From Amanita rubescens (taxonomy: Eukaryota > Basidiomycota > Agaricomycetes > Agaricales > Amanitaceae): a DNA stretch of 49,229 nt. A model generated the notes under the pieces. The model did not search any database. It was given only the letters and a program-made list of their open reading frames with translations, and was not told the origin of the DNA. The first letter of the stretch is position 1, and every line of letters starts with the position of its first letter. Of this stretch, positions 12,883 to 22,858 are shown one piece after another. The DNA lies in assembly GCA_015039365.1 (NCBI GenBank), contig WION01000389.1:1-49229 (forward strand), read 5' to 3'. Position numbers and translations under genes: made by a program.

Positions 12883-13276
12883 GGACTTGCAATCAAATTG
12901 TTGTAATCCACGGTATTATATCAACTCTTCTAGGGACTAGCCAAGGTTGGACCAACATGTGTGCCGCTACCACGATACCCGACATTCAGGGTTTCGTTGC
13001 AACACGATCTTTGATATAATTTAAACCCTGCGGCCACGGTCGTAGATCCGGTCTTTTGCTTGCACATCCAGCATCTCGTTCAAGGCTCCAGCTCCAAAGT
13101 TAACCACTGGAGTCATCTACAACCCTGTTTAGGGCTCCCGAGCACCCGAGACAAAAGGGCCATTCTCTGGACCTTTACTGGAAATCGTTAGTTTTCCAGA
13201 GCGTTCCAATCAACTAATCAAAAAGCAATGTAATATTTGTATATCTGAATCACATTCACATTCACCGTGAACATCG
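12883..13276. other. Intergenic region between RPN3 and the Crinkler-like gene
   Basis: No coding signal was found in these ~390 bases. It should hold the RPN3 3' end and the Crinkler-like promoter; I see no clear element. Confidence 0.5.
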
Positions 13277-15395
13277 ATGGCATCACAAGCCCCTGGCACT
13301 TTTCTCTCCGCCAACCCCGGATTCAGCAATCTTGCTATCGCCAATGCTGGTGAGCTTCTTCATCGCTCCTTCTAGTATACTAGTTAGTGATCACGTTGTG
13401 ACGTTCATGCAGACCCTGCCAACTGGACATGGGACGATCCTGAACGCGGACGGTGGGAAAAAGGAGGTGTCGTTTGGCAACGGTTCGCGAACAAGTGGCG
13501 CAATGCTGAGGGCTTCGATCGGGAGAACCTCTCTGGTACAATGGTTGATGGTCTTGATCTGCCAGCATCTCAAGACCATAGTCTCATGATTCGCAACTGT
13601 TACGTGGAGGCCGAGAAGTTGGTTTGGAAGAATGCCGTGAGCTTGCCAGACACAGGAGTCATTATCACGGGTCAACCTGGCATCGGTATGATTATTTCAT
13701 GTATTTCCGTATGTCTTCACTAAGGCATTTGTACTAGGGAAAACTCTTTTCATATGGTACCTACTTCTCCGTCTCCTAAGGATGGGACAAGTCATCCTAC
13801 TTCACGTAGCTGATGAAGATGTACTTTTCTACACCGATGGCGTTTACTGTCCATCACAAGATGTAAAAGGCTCCCATCTTCCCTCCCCTGTTGCTGGTTC
13901 ACTCATTTGGTCACTATTTGACCTTGGTCCGGCGGAGAGGGTTCCAGCTTTTGTGATTCATCCCCGATGTTTCCCTGTACAAGGTCCATCACCCAATCCG
14001 AGCCTTTATAATTGGTGGAAGCAGCGAGGCCCTGATTACACCGTGTTCCCGTTATGGACCCTCAAGGAGCTCGAAATTGCGTAAGACGTTATTCGATAGC
14101 AAGATTTCTCATTTCTCAAGCATTTTCTATGCAGGGTACGGCATTCTCCCAAATTTGGTCTGTTCTCGGAGCAATTGCACAATGTGATACAGATGGACAA
14201 CTGGAAAGATCCGAATTTCTTATCAACGGTTAGCAACCCTGGTCTTGTTGGATTTCTCCAGGAAATTTTCCCGAAAAGGGGGCTGCCCAAATCATTCGAA
14301 GATGCTTTCGACATCCTGTTGAATGGTCTCATTTCACGCTTCGGAGTCATTCCCCGACAGGTTTTCCGAGCAATGTTCGGAAACTTCAACAGAGTAGCGG
14401 AGATTCACGACAGCGCGCTTACAATATCCTTCGATGAATTGCAGAAGGCTGCGGATGACTTAAGTCGTGGTGACCCATTCGCAGACGTGAAAGGCCCCTC
14501 GTACCGCCTCATCTCCCTCAACAATGTCGGTTCCCTTGAATCGAAGGTGTTGCAAATCGAGTTCTTGTCTCCGATCGTTTCCGAGAAGTTCTCAAAGCGA
14601 TTGTGGGATGAGTCACGGGTGAAAGCACGCTCAATGATTAAACATTTCTTAACCATGCCTCAAACGAGAGGCCTTGCGTGCTCGATGTTTGAGCCTTATG
14701 CTCACCGTTGCATCGCCGATCCGGACGAAACTGATGGGACATGGGCCCTCAGATTGATGAGCAGTGGCAACGACCCCAATAGCTTTGTCCTCAATGACCC
14801 GGAGTCATCTGAAACGGTTCCCGGTTTCCCGAAAACCAAGCGACAACTGCTTTCCTTCCAACTCGGGGACTTGTTAGCCTTCGACGATAAGTATTACATT
14901 CCGACCATAATTAACCACCCCCTGTTTGATTCTTTTGTCATTGGTTTCTCTCCCCCCCCTCAGGCTCAACATCTTTGGCTCCTGCAGATGACAACATCCA
15001 GTTCGCATAAAGGTTCGCCAAAGGGCTATCTCGTGGCAGAAGATATCATCGGACAAATCCGGCGGCAACGTGAACCTGGTCAACCCTCGCAAGCAGAGAA
15101 GCCAGACGTGAAGGGGAAGGGGAAGGCAGTGGAACCATTGTCGGTTGAGGTAAACTACGTCCTCGTCCGTCCCGCCGGTGAGAAGGAACATAAATGGTCC
15201 CTTCCGAAGGGTTGGGATCAGGAACGAAATGTTTACCTCTTGGAGTTGCCTCTGGATCACGACATTAATGAAGTTCAAAAGGCAGACAAGAGGAAACGGG
15301 AGCGTCAACATCCGCTACCAGATCAAAGCGGCCGCCGAAGGAAACGAAGGCGTCAACTTCTGCAACTACCAGTACAAAGCGGTCAGCGAGGTTGA
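13277..15395 (+). CDS. Crinkler-like P-loop NTPase / nuclease-fold protein (copy 1)
   Basis: It belongs to the basidiomycete Crinkler-type family: a P-loop NTPase module followed by a restriction-endonuclease-like fold, related to effector proteins that act in the nucleus. From ATG 13277: MASQAPGTFLSANPGF, WDDPERGRWEKGG, Walker A ITGQPGIG/KTLFIWYLLLRL, VADEDVLFYTDGVY, then a helical part and the C-terminal block YYIPTIINHPLFDSF ... HLWLLQMTTSSSHKGS. Introns lie near 13352-13411, inside Walker A (13686-13737, phase 1 between GIG and KT) and about 14082-14134. In the end block the usual nuclease carboxylate/Lys pattern is not obvious, so catalysis may be lost. The tail carries a basic run (GRRRKRRR) that could be a nuclear signal, but an alternative frame (IRYQIKAAAEGNEGVNF) overlaps there, so the last ~40 residues are uncertain. 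A paralogue lies at 43.3 kb. Confidence 0.8.
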
Positions 15396-17203
15396 AGAAT
15401 GATCACATAAACGTCACATCAGGAAAAACAGTTTTTGTTAATAGAAGCTAATGGAATGCAAATACATTACTACTCGCTAATGGATGGTAAAGTCTACTTA
15501 ACACGGGGCTAATACTTAGTAAAGTTTATACTATATCTACTTTGGGTTAATTGTCATCCAAGATGGTATTAAGCATCGCCATACCGTTTCAAGACCCATG
15601 CTCGCAAAGTCTCACAAATTGATCAATTTCCGTGATTAGGGGTGCCAAGTCAAAGTTGGTCGGCCCGAAATCGCCCGTGGTCAAAGCCAGGTGCCTCGCA
15701 GCTTTTTTAGGCGAGGTACAACGCAATTTTTCATCTTGTTTAAGCAGTTCAGAAATTAGTCAATGCAGCACAAAAAATGGCTCATTGCTGTTGCCACCTA
15801 TGGAATACAAAGATGGTGCGAGCAATGATCGATGAATAGGGAAGTAGTGGGGTAGCGATGCGGAATCTTTGAAAGCGAGTGATAACGATTAAAGCCGACG
15901 AAAAAACTTCGAGAAGCCTAGTAATGGTGCGGATTCTTGAGAGCGATGAATAGCGCTGCGGTGAGAACAAATGATGACGATTGAAACTGAAAAAAAAAAA
16001 AAAAAATTGTAAACTTGCCTCGTCGGTCTGCGAGATGGCGCGTCAATGTGGTGGTTGTATGTGAGATTGAAATGGGGTCTAGGAAGGTGTACGGTGAAGC
16101 GGTCGAAGAACTTATCTTGTCATCCCTTTTTTCTTTAATGATCACGACATCCTAGGTGTATGATCCATCATTAGCTGAAACGTCGCTATATGCGCATCAT
16201 TACTTACTAGTGAGTATCGTTTTGTTCCTTTGTAGCCAGCGCATGACAATGAATAGACCACAAAGTTATATCCAGGTCAGCGGGGCACCTAGAAACTTGA
16301 AGAGCACAGGAAAAAGTCGGGGAGGGGAAGCTGACGGCCGCGAGAAAGTGGAATCCTGGCGATACACAACTTCGGTTTGTCATGTGCGAGTCATCTGAAA
16401 GCCGTCCTCCAGAGCTACGGTACAATACTCTGTCAAGTCCAGCGCTCATCCTACTTTCGTGTTTAACTCTATCGCGTCGTGACTTGAACGGGATGGGCGG
16501 AGTGGAGGAATGTGCTGGTTATTGGGGATAGAGCGCCGGGGAACGTCTGTCCATGAACAGACTCCAGAGGGGATCGGTGAGGCCACGCTCACGACAGCAA
16601 CAATGACTGCATTTGGGAAATGTCAAGGAACCAGGCCACTCCACCTCACTCCACTGGTTTTGGTTGAAGGGAGATGCTCGATATTATTCTTCCCGTCGTT
16701 CCTTATATTTCCATGACCTGTGCAGCCTTTCGGGCTTCAAGGTTTCAAGACTCCGCATCCTTTTATACAGGTCAATGATAACATAGTAGTAAGTGTGATC
16801 CAGTACGATGCGGTCAATCTGTGATGATCATGATCAGCGTCGTAGATTTCGAGATGGGACATGATGCATGATGAGCCTCCTTGCGATGCCCTGTTGAACT
16901 TGGGATTCCAGAGGATTCCAGGCAGGTAAGGCAGGCAACCGGATCAATCAGTCAAATCCTTTCAGGTGCAAAACAGGATAGCCGACTGATAGCCGCCACT
17001 TTTCGGACATTTCATCATCAGCATAAGTTTTGATGCGGATGATGGGAGTAGGTGGTGCCAACGCATAAAAGTCTGACCCCTGTTGCTCCAAGTTCTCAGC
17101 GCTGCGCACTCTCTCCCCTCAACGTGCTGGTCACACGAGGATACTCAGGCATTCCGCAATTCATACAAATCTCATTCAAGCGACCTATTAACTACATCAA
17201 AAC
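15396..17203. other. Intergenic region, no gene recognised
   Basis: I found no convincing exon chain. A run of about 17 A lies near 15989-16005. The last ~170 bases look like a promoter for the next gene: GCATAAAAG near 17063, pyrimidine-rich DNA, then an A-rich leader before ATG 17204. Confidence 0.45.
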
Positions 17204-18461
17204 ATGGTTCGAGTGGCTGTCACGACGATTGCTGCGTTCGTTCAACTTACTTTGCTGGCCCAAAATTCGTTTGGCCTTCCCATCCAGTGGGTGTTCTTCT
17301 GTTCCAGCGAAGGAATCCGTTATCATGTGCACTATTGTTGTCAGATCTGTGGATACGCCGGCGCTCTCAAACGCTGGAATCGGAAGGCGCTCCATTCAAC
17401 AGTGAGACGCAACTGTTTTCTAGTCGATTCGTAACATTGACATCTTGTCTGAAGGCTCTCGAAACGCGGTGCGTGTTCATCATGCCTGCGCAAACCCAAG
17501 ACGAATGGGTACGGGATAGCATTACGCATTGTAATACGCAGTTGACACTCATGTTCCATCACTAGGTCGCAGTCCCAACCTCGGTACGGGATAACAATTC
17601 CCACTGTAATACGCAATCTAATGTCCGATACAGACAAGATGATCCAGGTTTGATTGTGGTTAAGGGTCCACATCATCCGACTCCCCCGCCGAGCCCGTAC
17701 GGAATAGTATTATTCATTACAATATGCAGTTGGCGCTCACACTTTCAAGACAAAGACCTCCTGAACATGAACCTCCCCAAGTGTACATAATAGCATCTCC
17801 TTTTATAACACGCAATCTAATGTTCGATGCAGAGCGCCCCCTGCTGGTTTAAATGTGGCTGGTAGTCCGCATCTTCCTCCGTCGAGCCCGTACGGATTGT
17901 TATTATTCATTATTATGGGCAGTTGGCACTCAATTTCATTACAAAGACGTCCTGAACAACAGCCCCACGAGCTTTCCGCTGAAAGGTATGGGATAACATT
18001 ACCGTAATTGTACTTGGGTACTTATGTTCGTCACGAAGGTCCCATCCGAAACCTACCAAAAAGTATGAGATAGCATTACCTTGATATACCGTTGGCGCTA
18101 ACTTCTCACCACCTCTTCCAAAGGGATCCGAACATCCATCCATCCCAACTGTATCGTAACAACTCTTTATAATACGCAATTTGTGCTGATATCACGAAGG
18201 GAAAATCCTGTCCACGAGCTCCCAGGGTACAGTAATGCCTCTTTGTAGTACACGGTTGGCGCTAATATCACGTCACGAAGATCTGAACCCCCCCGCCACG
18301 AGGTCTTAAGGTAACGGTCTTCTATTTCATACTATGGTCCATGTAGTTGACTGGAGCACTCCTTCCACGTCGATAGACGCGACCTAAATGGGCCTACCCC
18401 CATCTTAGGCCGCGGTGAGCTAAACTCACGGTCATTTTTTGACGAGGATTTGTTGGATTAG
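17204..18461 (+). CDS. Predicted secreted proline-rich protein encoded by 13 small phase-2 exons
   Basis: My own exon chain, with no family recognised. Exon 1 (17204-17286) encodes a signal peptide (MVRVAVTTIAAFVQLTLLAQ). Then exons at 17345-17401, 17455-17508, 17566-17583 (18 nt), 17634-17696, 17756-17782, 17833-17889, 17947-17985, 18039-18062, 18124-18150, 18200-18226, 18281-18310 and 18377-18461. All 12 introns (49-66 nt) are GT-AG and phase 2, and every internal exon is a multiple of three. The product would be 196 residues, with a Kex2-like SKR (49-51), a CSSC pair (54-57), then proline-rich segments with repeated HE motifs (PPEHEPPQ, QQPHELSAE, NPVHELPG, PPRHEVLR) and an acidic end (RSFFDEDLLD). 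Without the last intron it stops at 18314. I chose sites to keep the frame at introns 4 and 6, and intron 5 has an alternative acceptor 6 nt earlier. Confidence 0.6.
17509..18280 (+). repeat. Array of nine related introns with micro-exons (dimeric ~170-190 bp unit)
   Basis: Introns 3-11 share words in the same order: donor GTACGG or GTATGG, then GGATA.CATTAC-like, TAATACGCA-like, a branch-like CTAAT or CGCTAAC, and often ACGAAG or ACAAAG at the acceptor. Two types alternate: introns 3, 5, 7, 9 and 11 carry a GTTGGCGCT-like core, while 4, 6 and 10 (and a diverged 8) carry CGCAATCTAATG-like or related text. Exons 5 and 7, and exons 6 and 8, encode related peptides. This points to duplication of an exon-intron-exon-intron dimer. 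Confidence 0.7.
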
Positions 18462-18762
18462 CATGTTACTCAACCTACGTTGAGTAGTATTTGTCTAGCG
18501 TGCTTCTCGGATTTCCGTGAGGGCTGGCAAGACAAGATGAGTTTGGAAGGGATGAACTTAGAGTAATATAGTCTGGTTACTCAATGGGATAGAGAGCAGC
18601 GACTCATTAATCTGCTATTGATTATTACTTGAGATGTTACATACCCAGGTTGCTCGGCCACATGCGACAGAACGGAGATCATTGTGGGATGGAAGTGCGT
18701 ATGGTCTCGGAATTTACCGATTACGTAAGCTCTACTCGTTCACCTGCGTTCGGATTCTGGGA

Positions 18763-19640
18763 ATGTCGTTCCTGCGACGTATCTGGCAAAGCATAAGGAG
18801 CCCCGTAAGCCATTTTACTTGGCTCTCGTAAACAAAGCTCAATAAAGCTAGCAGAGGATATACGCCGGTAGAGATTTTGAGGGTTCGTGTCGAATCACTG
18901 AGTCTGCATGAACAGGCTTAACATCGCATATATGACAGGAAATCGCTTTTATGAACACCCCGCAACTTCACCAGGTTTAGATCTAACCCAACCTTCTCAT
19001 ATGACTTTCTCATTTGATACAGATCGACGTACCAGGCGAGAGGTGCAATATAGGCAACCAGATGATATGTGGGACTACATTGGAGGAGGGAAAAGACTTC
19101 CAGGTGGGGTTGAATTGATCCGTCGCCGTGTTTCATAAGAAATAAATGCTCGTTACAGCTCAATGGTCCTCATGGCTAACGCATACACGACAATACCCGC
19201 CTACATTTGAGGTGCTGCTAATTTAGAGTTGGCATGGTGTTTATCCTAAGTTTCGCGAACAGGAACTTCAAGCAGATTTTGATCGTCAGCAACGCGTAAA
19301 AATGAATGCGGCACTAATTGATGCGAGGGACAACGAGAATCGAGCCAAGCTCATTGCCGAAGGCGCGGCTGCAGTTGAAGACGCTCACCGCATGACAGAA
19401 GAACAAGCGACAGAAGAACTCGCAAATCAAAGAGGCCCATTGGGATACCATCAAGCATCGACCGACGGTGATAAAAAAGAACTCCGAGAGGAGATGCATT
19501 CTGAACAGGAACAAGCGCAGAACTCCGTTCCAGTATCGCCATTAAATTCAACGGGACAATCGAAAGATTCGCCGTGGGTCGAACACACGGAAGATGCACC
19601 GAATTCTTGGACTCCTTTGACGCGTCGCAGGGGAGAATAG
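18763..19640 (+). CDS. NDUFAF2: Mitochondrial complex I assembly factor, NDUFAF2 / NDUFA12-like
   Basis: The NDUFA12 family comprises the complex I subunit B17.2 and its assembly paralogue NDUFAF2 (mimitin). Six exons join cleanly: 18763-18804, 18855-18882, 18939-18974, 19023-19103, 19159-19211 and 19263-19640, giving 205 residues. Motifs: MSFLRRIWQSIRSP, YAGRDFEGNRFYEHP, RRTRREVQYRQPDDMWDYIG, LPAQWSSWLTHTRQYPPTFE, LQADFDRQQRVKMNAALIDA, then a polar tail ending NSWTPLTRRRGE. The GNRFYE block, the QW..WL.HTR..PPT block and the NAALIDARD helix are family hallmarks. The long polar tail favours the NDUFAF2 branch over the structural subunit. The short exons are real: all phases match and no stop intervenes. 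Confidence 0.87.
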
Positions 19641-20679
19641 TTCGCAATCGTTACGTACCTTTATACACTATCGCTATGCGGATGTCCAACGAATGTTCAC
19701 ACCATGAAATATTCTTTAGTGATACATGTGTCGCATCTCCCACAATGAAACTCTTCAGGTCGCCATTATTGAATTGTTTTGCAGGTATAGGTGCTTTTGC
19801 GCTGTCGCCCTTCTTCCTACCATCCCTGCTATCTTATGGGTCGTGCTGATGGGGTCGGCAATTCCTTCCGTCCGGAATTGCTCCAGGATGTGAATTGCAG
19901 CATGGCGGGGCCAGGGTGAAACCAGTTGTATTATGGCCAAAGGTTTGTCTACATACAGCTTTCCTGTAGTTGAACGTTGAATAACCAGAACACGCTCAAA
20001 CCAAGTTCGAGACACGTATTGAGAAGAAGAAAAATACGAACCAGTGGTTGGCATTCTGCTCAGTTTCGCGTCGCCGTGCGAGGGAAAGTCCCAAATCTAG
20101 AGAATCTGTTCCCAGACGATCTAGCAATGGTTTCGTCAGGACGATCTTCACTATCCGTCCTGTGATTCTAACGTCCTGTTATGTAGGATTCAGGGACGCT
20201 CCATGGATCAGGTGGGTTCTACTGGTTGGCAGATAGACACTTGTCCTCCTATACGTAGTATTCAATATTTCAATAGTAATAATAGGGTATGCCACCCATT
20301 TACAGGTGACGCTACCTTTCTCTCAAAAATCTATCTCCTCTTTGTTGGGAAGGTGTTGTGTCTGTCGCGAGGACTCAGGAGTGAACAACGTCCCGATTCT
20401 TCTGTTCCATTCAGGTATTAACGCGCAACGAGATATTCTAATACGAAGATTTTGCTGTCTTTTTTATTACATCAAATACCAGTACGTAGAGTATGCTACA
20501 GTATCCCAAACGCCACAAGTTCCACTCTCAATCTATTCCTTCTATGCCCGAATATTATTGATATCGATTTCGTCCTAAGCTGCCATCATATATGCAGATG
20601 ATTTCCGGTGTCATGTCTATTACTAGCTATCACTTGTGGAAACACCCCATACGGCATTGGTCTGATTCGATATTTATCA
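19641..20679. other. Intergenic region between two convergent genes
   Basis: Short open frames occur on both strands, including ATG 19745 with a hydrophobic start (MKLFRSPLLNCFAG) and a ~100-residue minus-strand frame at 19755-20054. I could not build a coherent exon chain or see a family motif, so I do not call a gene. Confidence 0.4.
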
Positions 20680-22167
20680 TCAGCAGAATGGCTTCAACTG
20701 CAACCGACTTACATCAAGGACTTCTTCCGCCCCCGCCATTTCACTCCTCAAGCTCGCGCGCACAGTTAGCGTGTTCATTAAAGCCTTCACCGCGTTAGAC
20801 GCTCACGAAACACATTGATTGACTTACATTTGTATATATACGACCGATAGGAAACAGAAACATTCCATACAAGTTCGCTGACGGCCAAGTGACTATAATG
20901 ATCATGCGTCAGTGGTCTCAATATTAGAAACTTGGAAATATGAACCAAAGGCAATAAGATTCCCTAACGCAAACACGGTAGAGAGAGCGCCAACTTGAAT
21001 TGCGCTACGTATACACCGATACAAGATCTTGTTGGTACGGCCATAATCTGTCCTTTGTTTATAAAGACCGATGGAGGTATAACCTAGTGAACTCTATTAG
21101 CACATTACGCGAAGGAGTTGAGGAATAGTGTTACGGACCTGCAATGAAGAAGTCTAAAATCACTTGGGTGGCGAGCCACACGACGATTTCTGTATTCAAG
21201 ACCGACAGGTCTCTCCTGCTGCTCGCGGCATCAATTATCGTAAATGAGGGTTAAGGAAGCTTACTCTACGATTCTGCATGCCCTGCGAACAAGAGTTAGC
21301 GCGACCACCGTAACTCCTTCTCAGCACTCACTTTGCAGTAGTGATAGAAGCCGCAATGAGGTCTGCTAAGGATACAATCATGATTCCTATGTAAAGATGC
21401 CGCTTTCCTGACATTCGATATATACTGGGAGTCTTTCGGTTATCATCCTTCGTGGCCCGATTCTCGACGCATACTCACCGGTATCCCATGAAATGTTGAG
21501 TAAGGAATGTGGTTATGGAACTTTCTATTATCGATGCGCGGTACGGCCAAATATTCACTGGATATTTTTGTTACGTATGTATATGTCAAGTCGTAAAAAA
21601 TCCATACCAAAAAATGCTGATGGATTGTTGTAGTTGACGACACTAACGATTCGGATGAGGTTTGTAGGATGTAAAGAAAGATTAAACGTACAGGTACCAC
21701 CATGCAAGGTAAATGAGGCTGGATGCATTGTCTGAAAATGCCACTCAAAGGAAGGGAAAGGAACGAACGAGGCTGAATGGAATGTATCCAGGGCGAGTAA
21801 GGTATGCACTGTCATTCTGAACTGGGATGAGCATTCATTAGCCGTTTCATTGCGATCCAAATACGAACCGGAGCCACAACGGGTCATTGAACTCTGATCG
21901 TGATATACGTCAAACCCGTTTTTTTCAAATGCCGCAGTCGAATTCGACGTACCCAATTGATAGTATAACCCAAACTGATATGTGACAATCCCGAAGAGAT
22001 ACGTATTGACTATTGACTCGTTTCAGCATTTCGTGAACGGCTTTGGAAGAAATTGAAACTGACGAAAAACGCCAATCAACAACAAGCCTGATGTTACATT
22101 TTCTTTAGTGCAATGAAGAAAGCTAACGCGAAACTGCCTCACCAGCAAAACCATCGTATTGACCCAT
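20680..22167 (-). CDS. DUF6534-type multi-span membrane protein
   Basis: Family of Agaricomycete seven-helix-like membrane proteins of unknown function. Read from ATG 22167 on the minus strand over about nine introns: MGQYDGFAG, LLLIGVFLNTYLFGIVTYQF, FRMTVHTLLALDTFHSA, a VVNYNNPSAFFG block, VNIWPYRASIIESSITTFL, GYRIYRMSGKRHLYIGIMIV, SLADLIAASITTAK, then LSVLNTEIVVWLATQVILDF, TDYGRTNKILYRCIRSAIQV, GALSTVFALGNLIAFGSYF, NLYGMFLFPIGRIYTN, and ALMNTLTVRASLRSEM near the end. The order (odd/even hydrophobic helices, a Tyr-Arg-Ile-Tyr loop, and GRIYTN before NALMNTLNAR-like text) fits the family. The stop used is TGA at 20680-20682. Exon ends near 21250-21330 are uncertain. Confidence 0.8.
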
Positions 22168-22858
22168 TTCGGTGGGAATGGGGAAGCAAGTTACATGTTC
22201 GAAACTGCTATTCTTACGAAAAGATATTTAGCAGGTGCCAGTTCTCATAACGAAACACCCCTGTGTCTCACCTCCTGAATATCGAGTCTAAAACTCAAGC
22301 ATCGGCGTATGCCGTTCCGGTAACATCGCAGCAAGACTGACGTGTCCGGGCGTCAAAAACTAACCAATGTGCGTCGCGAATGTCATTCAACTATGTATGC
22401 ATTGGTAGGCTGCTTGCGTTTCACATTCTGCTCAGGATCGTCCTGATAATGTGATACAAGTTCAGTGCCGGTCATCAATGATAGATGCGAATCAAACTGA
22501 AGAAGTAGCCGTGGCCGGATAAGGATCTATAAGGATCTATATTTGCTCTGTCTGTCATTGTGCTTGAATAGTCTGGGGAATGAAACAGGTACGTCGCCCG
22601 CCTCCTGTAGACATATCGCTTATGGGGTGTGAAGACTTTGCCCCATGGTCTACTGCGGAATAAAGCCCGAGTGATGTAACGCGCGTAAGGTGAGCATTTC
22701 ATGAAACCAATTTGAATAATGGAGGTGGTGCTAAAATTGGCTGGGTTCTGAAATGTGGCCTCCGCGATAAACGGGCACGCCGCACATGGCGTGCGCATGT
22801 GAATTATTCATACCCTTGCTTGTCCTTCTGGCATATCATTATTATTCTATAAAATATC
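22168..22858. other. Intergenic region with a short direct duplication
   Basis: No coding signal. A perfect 10-base tandem duplication (AAGGATCTAT twice) lies at 22521-22540. Confidence 0.45.

Noticed and set aside
17509..18280. Non-coding satellite DNA of ~90 bp units
   Set aside because: The conserved parts of each unit start with GTAC/GTAT and end with AG, and the parts between them join into one open frame after a signal peptide, so introns plus micro-exons explain the pattern better.
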